Below are positions 1 to 8,181 of a stretch of 32,736 nt of DNA, piece by piece. Every line of letters begins with the position of its first letter. Position 1 is the first letter of the stretch. The stretch lies in NCBI GenBank assembly GCA_945860405.1, contig CAMARC010000009.1, positions 1 through 32,736 of the forward strand. The letters are read 5' to 3'. The position numbers and the translations under genes were made by a program. Below the pieces are notes generated by a model that was not told where the DNA came from, ran no database searches, and saw only the letters and a program-made list of their open reading frames with translations. The stretch comes from Candidatus Kuenenia stuttgartensis. Lineage in GTDB: Bacteria > Planctomycetota > Planctomycetia > Pirellulales > UBA1268.

Positions 1-2646
1 GCCGCCGAACTGCTCACCGGGCTTCCTGCCGATCCCGCCGAGGTCGATCGGGTCGTCGCCGATCCCGATCCGCTGGCGTATGAAAAGTATGTCGACCGGC
101 TGCTGGCATCCCCCCACTTCGGCGAGCGGTTTGCCCGCCACTGGCTCGATGTCGTCCGCTACGGCGAGACGCGTGGCCACGAGTTCGACTTCCCCATTCC
201 CAACGCGTGGCGCTACCGCGATTGGGTGATCGACAGCCTCAACGCCGATCTCCCCTACGACCAATTCGTCCGCGAGCAGATTGCTGGCGATCTTCTCGAC
301 AGTCCCCGGCTGAACGCCGCCGGCGCTGATCTGTCGGTGCTCGGCACAGGCTTTTGGTATCTCGGCGAGGAGATCCATTCGCCGGTCGACATCGCCCAAG
401 ATGCTGCCGACCGCACCGACAATCGGGTCGACACCTTCGGGAAGGCGTTCCTCGGCATGGCGCTTGGGTGCGCCCGCTGCCACGACCACAAGTTCGACGC
501 CATCTCCAAGGAGGATTACTACGCCATCGCCGGCATGCTTGCCTCGAGCAGCTACCGGCAGGTGCCCTTCGAATCCCTCCCCACCAATCGCGAAGTCGCC
601 AGGCGCCTCGACGCCCACGACGCCGAGGCCCGTTTCCGCCTCGGCCATACGGTAGCCGACACGCTCGCCGGGGGCGACGGAGCGGCAGCTGATGACCTCG
701 CCCGACTCGCCGAGCGCGTGACCGCGGCGCTCCCTCCCCGTGACGCGCTCCTTGCGATCAAGAGCGAGGGAGTGAGCGCCGAAGGCGAGATCGTGATCGC
801 CGACTACTCCCGCGCGCAAGGGGCCACGGCCCTGATCGGCGACGGCTTCGCTTGGGGCTTGCGTCCCCGGCCGGCCGGGGAGGCCGTGATCGTGACGGGA
901 GCCGAGGGAACGCCCGCGCGACTCCGCATCGAGCCGACGACTTCCGCCCACTTCGACGGCCTGTGGGCCGGGCTTGTGTCCAGCGGCGAACGCGAGGCCG
1001 GAGCCCTCGGGGGCGCCGACCGGGCCGGGCGCGTCCTCCGGACGCCGAAGGTGCGGATCGAAGGGGGAACGGTTTGGCACCGTGTCCGCGGCCATCTGCA
1101 GATCTTCACCTGCGTCGACAGCCACATCCTCCTCGTCGGGCCGCTCTACGGCTCCACCCTCCAAACGGTCGACACGCAGGGGGAGTGGAAGTGGATCCGG
1201 CAAGATCTGGGCAGCGACTTGAACTGGCAGCGGGGGCATCTCATTCATGTCGAGTACGTGCCGGTCGCCGGGGCAGCCGACGTCGCCGAAGTCGTCGCCT
1301 CCCCGACCGAGCCGAAGCGGGCCGATCCGTTCCTGGCCGCCGTTGCCCGGCGCCTTCCGGCGGAGGGGGCCGATGACGCTGCGATCGCCGCGGCTGTGGG
1401 CGAGCTCGTCACCGAGGCGCTCGTGGCCGCACGGGATGGAACGCTCTTCACCGGACCACGGGCGGCAGAGTTCGCGGGGGCTCTCGAACGCCTCCTGAGC
1501 GATTCGGCGATCGATTGGAACGGCGCGCGGGCGACGGCGCTTGTTGCCCAGGCGCGGGAACTGGATGTGGCCCGCGCCACGATCACGGCGGGGGCCAAGC
1601 TCGCCTCGGGAACAGCCCCGGCGATCCTCGACGGCAACGGCGTCGATCATCCGGTTCTCGTCAAGGGTTCGGCCGCCCGGCCCGCGTCGATGGTGCCACG
1701 ACGATTCCTCGAGGCGGTCGACGGCGGCGGCCAGCCGGTCTGGCCGGCGGCGTCTTCGGGGCGCCGCGAACTTGCCGATCGGGTGCTTGACCCGGCAAAT
1801 CCGCTCACGGCGCGCGTGGCGGTGAATCGATTCTGGCACCACCTCTTCGGCCGCGGCCTCATTCCCACCCCCGATAATTTCGGCAAGCTCGGTGAGCCGT
1901 TGGCCGATGCCGGCGCCGGCGCTCTCCTCGATGCGCTTGCCGTTCGCTTCCGGGAGGAAGGGTGGAGCATGAAGCGGCTTGTGCGGGAGATCGTCACGAG
2001 CAGCACCTGGCGGATGCAGTCGGTGGCCGATCCGCGGGCGGTGGAGCTTGATCCGAGGAATCTCCTCCTCCACCACTTCCCGCTCCGTCGGCTCGAAGGG
2101 GAGTCGGTCCGTGACAAGATCCTTGCCGTCTCGGGCCGGCTCGATCCGAAGATCGGTGGCCCTCCGGTGGAGGTGGCGCTGTCGGACTTCCACGAAGGGC
2201 GCGGCAAGCCGGGGTCGGGGCCGCTCGACGGCGATGGCCGCCGCAGCATCTACACGAGGATCCGGCGCAACTTCCTTCCGGCGATCCCCCTGGCCTTCGA
2301 CATGCCGGTGCCGTTCCAGGCGATGGGGCGCCGGAATGTCACGAACGTGCCGGCGCAGGCGCTGACGCTCATGAACGATCCGTTCGTCGTCGAGCAGTCA
2401 GCCCGCTGGGCCGCGCGGATCCTCGCCGATCCCGCCACATCGGTCGACGAGTCCATCGGGACGATGTACCGCGAGGCCTTCGCCCGCCCACCGTCGCCTG
2501 ACGAGCTGGCCGCGGCGCGGGGATTCCTCTCGGCACAGGCGGCGATCAACGGGGGTGATTTCGCCATCGATCCGCGGCAGCCTGCCGTCTGGGCCGACCT
2601 CGCCCATGCGCTCATCAACGCCAAGGAGTTCATTTTCGTTCCATGA
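1..2646 (+). CDS. DUF1549/DUF1553 (PSCyt2-PSD1) protein, 5' end outside window
   Basis: The reading frame is open from base 1, so the gene starts upstream; the first ATG at 226 is internal because the codons before it encode normal family sequence (GERFARHWLDVVRYGETRG). The first ~190 residues in the window are DUF1549 (PSCyt2), with a haem-type CARCH motif at 469-483 followed by DHKFDAISKEDYY. The middle ~350 residues are variable and include a beta-rich stretch (around 1080-1260) that resembles a carbohydrate-binding or lectin-like insert. The last ~270 residues are DUF1553 (PSD1), with VAVNRFWHHLFGRGL at about 1819-1857 and NVPAQALTLMNDPFV near 2337. The family is probably extracytoplasmic and multi-domain in planctomycetes; its reaction is not established. 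The stop overlaps the start of the DUF1501 gene (ATGA at 2643-2646), which suggests translational coupling. Any PSCyt1 domain or signal peptide would lie upstream of the window. Confidence 0.95.
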   Translation, partial: AAELLTGLPADPAEVDRVVADPDPLAYEKYVDRLLASPHFGERFARHWLDVVRYGETRGHEFDFPIPNAWRYRDWVIDSLNADLPYDQFVREQIAGDLLDSPRLNAAGADLSVLGTGFWYLGEEIHSPVDIAQDAADRTDNRVDTFGKAFLGMALGCARCHDHKFDAISKEDYYAIAGMLASSSYRQVPFESLPTNREVARRLDAHDAEARFRLGHTVADTLAGGDGAAADDLARLAERVTAALPPRDALLAIKSEGVSAEGEIVIADYSRAQGATALIGDGFAWGLRPRPAGEAVIVTGAEGTPARLRIEPTTSAHFDGLWAGLVSSGEREAGALGGADRAGRVLRTPKVRIEGGTVWHRVRGHLQIFTCVDSHILLVGPLYGSTLQTVDTQGEWKWIRQDLGSDLNWQRGHLIHVEYVPVAGAADVAEVVASPTEPKRADPFLAAVARRLPAEGADDAAIAAAVGELVTEALVAARDGTLFTGPRAAEFAGALERLLSDSAIDWNGARATALVAQARELDVARATITAGAKLASGTAPAILDGNGVDHPVLVKGSAARPASMVPRRFLEAVDGGGQPVWPAASSGRRELADRVLDPANPLTARVAVNRFWHHLFGRGLIPTPDNFGKLGEPLADAGAGALLDALAVRFREEGWSMKRLVREIVTSSTWRMQSVADPRAVELDPRNLLLHHFPLRRLEGESVRDKILAVSGRLDPKIGGPPVEVALSDFHEGRGKPGSGPLDGDGRRSIYTRIRRNFLPAIPLAFDMPVPFQAMGRRNVTNVPAQALTLMNDPFVVEQSARWAARILADPATSVDESIGTMYREAFARPPSPDELAAARGFLSAQAAINGGDFAIDPRQPAVWADLAHALINAKEFIFVP

Positions 2647-4094
2647 GCCACAACTCCCGCCACATCCACCACTGTCGACGGTATCTCCCCGCGCCGATCT
2701 CCCGACGGGCCCTCCTCGCGCAGGCGTCGTGTGGATTCGGAGGGATGGCGGCGGCGGCGCTCCTCCACGCCGAAGCGGCCCGGGCCGATTCCGTGGCGCC
2801 GGTGAACCATCATCCCGCGAAGGCGAAGAACGTCATCTTCCTCTACATGGATGGTGGCGTGTCCCAGGTCGACAGCTTCGACCCGAAGCCGCGGCTCGAT
2901 CAGGATGCCGGCAAGAGCCCGCGCGACCTGTTCAAGGTCGATCAGACGCAGTTCAACAATGTCGGGACGATTCTTCCCAGCCCCTGGAAGTTCAAGCCGT
3001 ACGGGGCGTGTGGCCTGCCGGTGAGCGATCTGTTTCCACACATCGGATCGGTTGCCGACGAGCTGGCGGTGATCCGCTCGATGACCAGCGAGTTCCCCGA
3101 ACACACCAACGCCAACTATTTCCTCCACACCGGCAGCGGGCTCCAGGGGCGGCCGAGCATGGGGGCGTGGACGACGTACGGCCTGGGGAGCGAGAACGAC
3201 GATCTCCCCGGCTACATCGTCGTCAACGGTGGCCTCATTCCGCCGGGCGGGCTCGACAACTTCACCAACGGCTTCCTCCCTGCCACGTTCCAGGGATCGG
3301 TGTTCAAGCCGACCGCCACGGGGCTGGCGAACGTCGGCCGCCGGGACGGATCGAGGGATGCCCAGATCGCCAAGCTCGACTTCGCCCGCGGGCTCGACCG
3401 CTCCTTCGCGGCCCGGCTCGCCGGTGACGGGATGGCGCCCGACGCCCTCGAGAGCGCGATCGTCAACCAGGAATTGGCCTACCGCATGCAGACGTCCGTT
3501 CCCGATCTCCTCGATCTCTCAGGAGAGACCGAGGCGATCAAGCACGACTACGGCTGCGATTCCGAAAACGAGCCGACGCGGATCTTTGCCAACGAGTGTC
3601 TCCTCGCGCGGCGGATGGTGGAACGTGGCGTGAGGTTTGTGGAATTGACCTGCACGTCGGTCGGCACCGACCGCTGGGACCAGCACGGCAATCTCCGCGA
3701 GGGGCATGCCGCCAATGCCCGCGCCGTCGATCAGCCGATCGCGGCGCTGATCCGCGATCTCCGGCAGCGCGGGATGCTCGAATCAACGCTCGTCGTCTGG
3801 AGCGGGGAGTTCGGCCGCACGCCCTTTGCCCAGGGGGGCGATGGCCGCGACCACAATCCCCAGGCCTTCTCGATGTGGATGGCCGGCGGCGGCGTGAAGG
3901 GGGGCGTGACCGTCGGGGCAACCGACGACTACGGCTATCGGGTCGTGGAGAAGAAGTTCCAGATCCACGATCTCCATGCGACGATGCTCCATCTCATGGG
4001 CATCGATCACACGCGGCTCACCTACCGCTTCAGTGGCCGGGACATGCGTCTCACCGACGTCCACGGCCATGTGATCCGTGACGTTCTCGCCTGA
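2643..4094 (+). CDS. DUF1501 protein, Tat-type signal
   Basis: This 483-residue protein starts at the ATG inside the ATGA overlap with the DUF1549/DUF1553 gene. The N-terminus carries an ISRRALLAQ twin-arginine motif (R21-R22) followed by a hydrophobic stretch and an AEAARA-type cleavage region, which implies Tat export. The body is typical DUF1501, a family with an alkaline-phosphatase/sulfatase-like fold: VIFLYMDGGVSQVDSFDPKP near the start, VVWSGEFGRTPFAQGGDGRDH near residue 385, then MAGGGVKGGVTVGATDDYG and a C-terminal HDLHATMLHLMGIDHTRLTYRF. The pairing with DUF1549/DUF1553 is the standard planctomycete arrangement. No reaction can be assigned. The gene converges on the small membrane-protein gene with an 8-base gap. 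Confidence 0.95.
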   Translation: MSHNSRHIHHCRRYLPAPISRRALLAQASCGFGGMAAAALLHAEAARADSVAPVNHHPAKAKNVIFLYMDGGVSQVDSFDPKPRLDQDAGKSPRDLFKVDQTQFNNVGTILPSPWKFKPYGACGLPVSDLFPHIGSVADELAVIRSMTSEFPEHTNANYFLHTGSGLQGRPSMGAWTTYGLGSENDDLPGYIVVNGGLIPPGGLDNFTNGFLPATFQGSVFKPTATGLANVGRRDGSRDAQIAKLDFARGLDRSFAARLAGDGMAPDALESAIVNQELAYRMQTSVPDLLDLSGETEAIKHDYGCDSENEPTRIFANECLLARRMVERGVRFVELTCTSVGTDRWDQHGNLREGHAANARAVDQPIAALIRDLRQRGMLESTLVVWSGEFGRTPFAQGGDGRDHNPQAFSMWMAGGGVKGGVTVGATDDYGYRVVEKKFQIHDLHATMLHLMGIDHTRLTYRFSGRDMRLTDVHGHVIRDVLA

Positions 4095-4102
4095 TCGGGG
4101 CT

Positions 4103-4378
4103 TCAGCCCTTCATCGACAGGCTCTTGAGGGTGATCACGGAGCCGACCGACATCAGCGCCAAGCCGAGCCAGGCCGGCGGCTGGATCGTCCGCGGCCCCG
4201 CCGGTGTTGTGCCGCCGAAGAGCGACTGTTGTTGGGCGGAGCCTTTGCTGCCGAGTTGGGCGACCAGGAGCCGGCTCGACTTCTCGCTGAGGGTGAACGA
4301 CTCCACCATCCGGAACTGCACCCCGACGAGGAACAGCAGCAGCCCGGCGAGCAGAAGATGGGATCGTTTGGGAACCAT
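4103..4378 (-). CDS. small two-helix membrane protein, unknown function
   Basis: Encodes 91 residues. The start at 4378 is chosen because GGAGG (complement of 4385-4389) sits six bases upstream and because the product begins MVPKRSH followed at once by a hydrophobic helix (about residues 8-23). A second hydrophobic helix lies near the C-terminus (about 68-84), and the last residues are SLSMKG. Between them is a ~40-residue polar linker rich in Ser, Gln and Gly. The frame stays open to 4723, but that extension is Arg/Pro/Leu-rich low-complexity sequence read from the purine tract and is not believed. No family is recognised. The gene is divergent from the BBP7 gene and convergent with DUF1501, so it is probably transcribed alone. 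Confidence 0.7.
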   Translation of the reverse strand: MVPKRSHLLLAGLLLFLVGVQFRMVESFTLSEKSSRLLVAQLGSKGSAQQQSLFGGTTPAGPRTIQPPAWLGLALMSVGSVITLKSLSMKG

Positions 4379-4384
4379 GGCAAG

Positions 4385-4389
4385 CCTCC
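4385..4389 (-). promoter_or_regulatory. Shine-Dalgarno GGAGG of the small membrane protein
   Basis: Read on the minus strand this is GGAGG with a six-base spacer to the ATG at 4378. It decides between that start and the longer open frame reaching 4723. Confidence 0.7.
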
Positions 4390-4559
4390 GAGACGGGTGC
4401 CTCGCACACCGTCCGTTCCCGGAGAATCGAACCACCGGCGGCCCCTCCTCCAGCCCAGCCGGGGGAAGTGTGGTTGGAACGACTGTCGCGGTCGCGCCAC
4501 CCGTCCTGCGGATCCTCCCCGAGACTCCCAGTCCCCCACGCTCCCCGCCCGACATTCCC

Positions 4560-4581
4560 CATGATCCCCGCATGATCCCCG
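4560..4581. repeat. tandem direct repeat, 2 x CATGATCCCCG
   Basis: Two perfect adjacent copies of an 11-base unit lie at 4560-4570 and 4571-4581. Eleven-base spacing puts both copies on one face of the helix, as seen for direct-repeat binding sites of OmpR/PhoB-type regulators. The sequence does not match a site I recognise. It is about 109 bases upstream of the proposed -35 of the BBP7 gene and about 180 bases upstream of the small membrane-protein start, so it could serve either gene. Confidence 0.6.
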
Positions 4582-4609
4582 GCAAAAGCCAGCGCGATCG
4601 GAGCGGAGC

Positions 4610-4641
4610 GAGGAGGAGAAGGAGGGGGAGAAGGAGGGGGG
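4610..4641. repeat. purine-only tract with 12-mer tandem repeat
   Basis: Thirty-two consecutive purines on the plus strand include two perfect copies of AGAAGGAGGGGG at 4617-4628 and 4629-4640. The G-runs of five and six are followed by GGGG at 4644-4647. Such tracts can slip in replication and can form triplex or G-rich structures; here only the composition and repeat are seen. Confidence 0.7.
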
Positions 4642-4689
4642 CTGGGGTGTTCGTGCCAGTTCTGCCGGTTTTTCCTGTGGAGCGGAGTC

Positions 4690-4718
4690 TTGCTCGGACG
4701 ATCAAAGACTCCGATAGG
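4690..4718 (+). promoter_or_regulatory. candidate promoter for the BBP7 gene
   Basis: TTGCTC at 4690-4695 is separated by 17 bases from GATAGG at 4713-4718. The -35 is fair and the -10 weak. A transcript starting near 4725 would exclude the TTG at 4724 as translation start and fit the GTG at 4760. Confidence 0.3.
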
Positions 4719-4759
4719 GTCAATTGTCCGGTCCATCACCCTCGGTCAAGGGGTCAGTG

Positions 4760-6208
4760 GTGATCAACTTGCTTCCTCCTTCACTCCATCGCTTCCTCGG
4801 GCTCGCCGCCTTGGTGACGTCAATGTTGGTCGCCAGCCCTGCGGCGGCCGCGCCCCCCTCCCGGGCGTCGATCGCTCCGACGGACGAAGGTGGGCTGCTG
4901 CTCGGGGGCGAGGAGCTCTTCGCTCCGGAGCCCGCCGCGGCGATCGGCCTGGTTGACGAAGCCCAGGCGTCCGATCCGCTCGACGGAGTCCTGGGCAGCG
5001 TCGTCGGCGAGCCGCTCCCGGGGGGCTTCTCCGAATCGATCGTGAACCCCGAGCCATCACCGATGGACGGCCTCCTTGTCGACGAGATGCCGGAGGAGGT
5101 GAGCTCCGGCGGCTGGTTCGGCACCGGGCAATACTACGGCTCGGCCGAGCTCGTGTTTCTCAACCGCGGCCGCAACTACCGCAAGGTGATCGGCTACGAC
5201 TCCGAGCTCCTCACCCTGTCGGCACTCGATAGATACTTGATCCTCAGGTCGAAGCAGGGGACCTTCACGACCGACTCGCTCCCCTACAACGTCTCCCCTG
5301 GGGCGCGAATCACCGTCGGCGAATTCCTCGGCCGCGACTACCTCGACCGTGACCGGTCGGTGGAAGTCACGTATTACGGCGGCTTCTCCTTCTACCAAAA
5401 CGATGGCTGGAACTCGATTCTCACCTCGCAGACTCAAAGCTATCTCGTCACCCCCCTCTCCGACGCGACGCCCGGCTTTACCGGTGCCCAGCAGTATCTG
5501 ACGACGAGCTCCTCGAACTTCAACAGCATCGAGGCCAATTTCAAGCTTCACCGGCGCCTCGGTCGCGACAAGATGATGATGGTGCCCAACGGCGAATGGG
5601 CGCGGCACGCCGAGCGTGGCTGGCTGCCGGCGATCCTCGTCGGCGCCAGGCTCGCCAATTACAACGAGACCTTCTCCTTCAGTAGCCGCGCCTATTCGAC
5701 GCCCGTCGAGAAATTCAGCGGCGACTACCTCATCCAGACTCAGAATTGGCTGTTGGGCCTCAACCTCGGCGGCGAGTTGATCAGTCGGAACGAGTTCTTC
5801 TACTGGGGGCTCCGTGGCCGCGCCGCTCCGGCGATCTCCTTCGCCGGCACCCAGCAGCAGATGAACGCCCGCAACAATGGCTATCAGCAGCCCACCGCGG
5901 TGCCCGCGCAGGGCACGCCCCTTCCCCCCAGTGGCGAGCCGCGGTTGCCGTTCCCCGAGGGGACCGAGATCTGGAAGATGGCCGGGCAGCAGATCGGCCC
6001 CGGGTTCCTCGGCGATTTAACCTGCCTGGCGGGCTGGAACATGACGCCCAATTCCTCCATCCAGGTTGGCTACGACATTCTCTGGGTGGCGGGCGTGGCC
6101 ACCGCAACGCGGCAGTTCAGCGTCAACAAGACGCGCTACAACCAGATCGATCCGGGCGGACAGTCGTTCATGATGGGCTTCTCGCTCGGTTACAACCAGA
6201 CATGGTGA
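4760..6208 (+). CDS. BBP7-type outer-membrane beta-barrel protein
   Basis: Encodes 482 residues from the GTG at 4760, which has AAGGGG (4748-4753) six bases upstream; GTG 4757 and TTG 4724 are in frame but have poorer spacing. A signal peptide is clear: a hydrophobic core (LGLAALVTSMLVAS) ends at PAAAAP. About 95 acidic, proline-rich residues follow, then the barrel begins around GSAELVFLNRGRNY. Features typical of the planctomycete BBP7 (PF07585-like) family are the alternating aromatic strands, the pattern NSIEANFKLHRRLG...PAILVGARLANYNETF, and a C-terminus ending in Trp (GFSLGYNQTW), as in many outer-membrane proteins. It probably sits in the outer membrane; substrate or partner is unknown. 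It converges on the KAS-like gene with a 19-base gap. Confidence 0.88.
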   Translation: MINLLPPSLHRFLGLAALVTSMLVASPAAAAPPSRASIAPTDEGGLLLGGEELFAPEPAAAIGLVDEAQASDPLDGVLGSVVGEPLPGGFSESIVNPEPSPMDGLLVDEMPEEVSSGGWFGTGQYYGSAELVFLNRGRNYRKVIGYDSELLTLSALDRYLILRSKQGTFTTDSLPYNVSPGARITVGEFLGRDYLDRDRSVEVTYYGGFSFYQNDGWNSILTSQTQSYLVTPLSDATPGFTGAQQYLTTSSSNFNSIEANFKLHRRLGRDKMMMVPNGEWARHAERGWLPAILVGARLANYNETFSFSSRAYSTPVEKFSGDYLIQTQNWLLGLNLGGELISRNEFFYWGLRGRAAPAISFAGTQQQMNARNNGYQQPTAVPAQGTPLPPSGEPRLPFPEGTEIWKMAGQQIGPGFLGDLTCLAGWNMTPNSSIQVGYDILWVAGVATATRQFSVNKTRYNQIDPGGQSFMMGFSLGYNQTW

Positions 6209-6227
6209 GCCGCACCGTCACCCGTTA

Positions 6228-7493
6228 TCACTCCGCGGCGACCACCACCGCTGCCGCCTGCCCGGTCGAGCAGAGGTTGACGGCGAGCACGGTGCCGGCA
6301 CGACCGGCGAGCGGCTCGCGATGGACGACGTTGACGGGGCAGTCAGGGTCTGGCGCGTCGTAGTTGAGCGAGACCGGGATCAGCCCCGCATCCAGTCCGA
6401 GGATGCTCGCGGCCAGTTCCACGGCGCCACCGCCGGCCCCGAGATGCCCGAAGGCGCTCTTCGGGGCGGTGACCGGAATGTCGCCGAGTTCAGCGACGAT
6501 GGCGGTCGCCTCGACCCGGTCCATTTCCATCGTCGAGGCTCCGTGGGCGTTGACGTGCCCCAGACCTTCCGGCTCGATGCCGGCCTGGCTGAGCGCTGCT
6601 CGGATTGCCAAGCGCAGGGCAGAACCAGAGAGCCGAGCCCCTCCCACCGCCGGTTCGCAGCGCGACGTCGCCGAGCGAAGGTGGCCGCGGATGCGGGCTC
6701 CACGTCGCAGGGCGTGATCGCGTGACTCGAGGACGAACATCCCGGCTCCCTCGCCGTTGACGAGGCCGTCGCGATCGAGATCGAAGGGGCGGCTGGCCCG
6801 CGTGCAGTCGTCGCGGCGATGGGAGAGAAGGGCATCGCCTCGAGCCACCAGCGCCATCGGATGGAGACGGCATCCGCTCCCGCCGGCGAGCATCACGTCG
6901 GCCCAGCCACGGCGGATGACGCTCGCCGCCTCGCCGATCGCCAGCAACCCGGAGACATCGCCGAGGACGATGGTGTTGTTGGGGCCGCGGGCATCGTGGG
7001 CGATGGCGATGTGCGACGCGGTCATGTTGGGGAGATGCTTGAGGAGCCAGAGCGGATGGAGATCCTCATGGATCGCCTCCGACCAGACCGCGAAGTCGAA
7101 TCCTCCCCCCGCGAGCGCCCGCCGGTAGGTCCGCTCCATCTCTTCGAGATCGGCGTAGATCATGTCGCCCCCGACGACGACGCCGAACCGCTCCGGCTCG
7201 AGCTCCCCGGGCGCGAGCCCCGCGTCGGCCATCGCCAGATCGGCGGCGGCGAATCCGAACTGGATCTCGCGGCTCATCACCTTGAGGCTCTTCCGCGGCC
7301 TCACCCACAGCTTCGGGTCGAAGCCGGCGACCTCGCCGCCGAACGGCACGCTGAGGCTACTGGCGTCGAATTGCTCGATCGGCCGGATCCCCGACCGGCC
7401 AGCGAGCAGGGAGGCCCAAAAAGCGTCACCGCCGATCCCGATCGGACTGACCACGCCCAACCCGGTGACGACGACCTCGCGACGGCTGCTCAT
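6228..7493 (-). CDS. ketoacyl-ACP-synthase-like protein with Asp replacing catalytic Cys
   Basis: Encodes 421 residues with the full thiolase-fold layout of a FabF-type enzyme: VVVTGLGVVSPIG at the N-terminus, GPNNTIVLGDVSGLLAIGEA at 170-189, VNAHGASTMEMD (His317) and KSAFGHLGAGGG (Lys345, His350). By direct alignment with E. coli FabF (GPSISIATACTSG), the nucleophile Cys163 position is Asp179. The C-terminal gating loop GFGG is STGQ. The two active-site His and the Lys are kept. Known KS relatives lacking Cys are chain-length factors and KSQ decarboxylases, which carry Gln, so this is likely a non-condensing partner or a decarboxylase-like protein; that is inference. It follows the nuclease gene after 103 bases and may be the last gene of the DUF1501 operon. 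No ACP or canonical KS is in the window. Confidence 0.88.
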   Translation of the reverse strand: MSSRREVVVTGLGVVSPIGIGGDAFWASLLAGRSGIRPIEQFDASSLSVPFGGEVAGFDPKLWVRPRKSLKVMSREIQFGFAAADLAMADAGLAPGELEPERFGVVVGGDMIYADLEEMERTYRRALAGGGFDFAVWSEAIHEDLHPLWLLKHLPNMTASHIAIAHDARGPNNTIVLGDVSGLLAIGEAASVIRRGWADVMLAGGSGCRLHPMALVARGDALLSHRRDDCTRASRPFDLDRDGLVNGEGAGMFVLESRDHALRRGARIRGHLRSATSRCEPAVGGARLSGSALRLAIRAALSQAGIEPEGLGHVNAHGASTMEMDRVEATAIVAELGDIPVTAPKSAFGHLGAGGGAVELAASILGLDAGLIPVSLNYDAPDPDCPVNVVHREPLAGRAGTVLAVNLCSTGQAAAVVVAAE

Positions 7494-7596
7494 GATCGAA
7501 ACCTAAACCAATCGAGCGTGGCGCGGAAGTGGAATCGAATCACCGCTGCCTTCTCGGGCGCTGACGAGACGCATTTTCGACCGGCCAACGACGCGA

Positions 7597-8181
7597 TCAA
7601 GGCTGCCGCGGGTGGGCCGCCCGCCATTGGGAAGGCTCTTCGGCACGGCTGTCGGCCCACAGCCCGCGTCGCTCGCGGCGGGCAGCCGACTCGGCCTCGA
7701 CGAGGTCGGGATCCGGCGCGATCCGACCGAACACCCAGGCATGGCCCTCCGCCACCATCTCGCGATTGATGTCGCGATCGTCGATCCAGAGCGTGCCGAG
7801 GAGGCGACCGTGCTGGTCGTACCCGCGCGAGACGACGGCGACGCGGCGGCCGGCCACCTTGCGCGACAGCGCGTCGGACGACTCCCTCCCCCACGCCTGG
7901 GCCGCCTCCGGGGCATCGATGCCGAAGAGACGGATCTTGTGCGTCTCCCCCTCGGTGTCGTGGCAGGTGATCGTGTCGCCGTCGTGCACCGTGCGGACCG
8001 TCCAGGTGGGGCGGCCGACGGCGTCGGGGATCCGGCAGCGCTCCACGGCGGCCGTCCCGATCGCGGCGAGGGCCATGGCGGCAAACCACCACGGCCGCCA
8101 CCGCGACGGGAGGCCCCGGCGACGATCGGGGCGCCGCGGTGGGCGGGCTCCTGATCGGGGCGGGGGAGGAATCCGTGTCAC
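7597..8181 (-). CDS. thermonuclease-family (SNase-like) nuclease, membrane-anchored
   Basis: Encodes 194 residues from the GTG at 8181, whose GTGA overlaps the TGA of the preceding DUF1501 gene (8178-8181). The N-terminus is Arg/Pro-rich (about 29 residues), followed by one hydrophobic helix (about 30-46) that should anchor the enzyme or act as an uncleaved signal, with the catalytic domain outside. The SNase domain is complete. VHDGDT holds D69, IRLFGIDAPE holds R84, D89 and E92, and QHGRLLG holds R126; these match D21, R35, D40, E43 and R87 of staphylococcal nuclease. It probably hydrolyses DNA or RNA in a Ca2+-dependent way in the periplasm. The frame is open upstream to 8397, but that part is antisense to DUF1501 and is rejected. 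Confidence 0.88.
   Translation of the reverse strand: MTRIPPPPRSGARPPRRPDRRRGLPSRWRPWWFAAMALAAIGTAAVERCRIPDAVGRPTWTVRTVHDGDTITCHDTEGETHKIRLFGIDAPEAAQAWGRESSDALSRKVAGRRVAVVSRGYDQHGRLLGTLWIDDRDINREMVAEGHAWVFGRIAPDPDLVEAESAARRERRGLWADSRAEEPSQWRAAHPRQP

Larger units (their letters stand above)
4379..4759. other. divergent intergenic region with repeats, no gene
   Basis: These 381 bases separate the minus-strand small membrane-protein gene from the plus-strand BBP7 gene. No convincing coding frame crosses them; the open frames are low-complexity Arg/Pro/Gly or poly-Leu. The stretch contains two perfect tandem 11-mers, a 32-base all-purine tract with a perfect 12-mer tandem repeat, and a possible promoter for BBP7. 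It is the longest gene-free interval in the window and probably holds both divergent promoters. Confidence 0.7.

Noticed and set aside
4379-4723. N-terminal extension of the small membrane protein to 206 residues
   Set aside because: Poly-Leu and Arg/Gly sequence arises from reading the purine tract; the ATG at 4378 has a proper ribosome-binding site and a helix directly after it.
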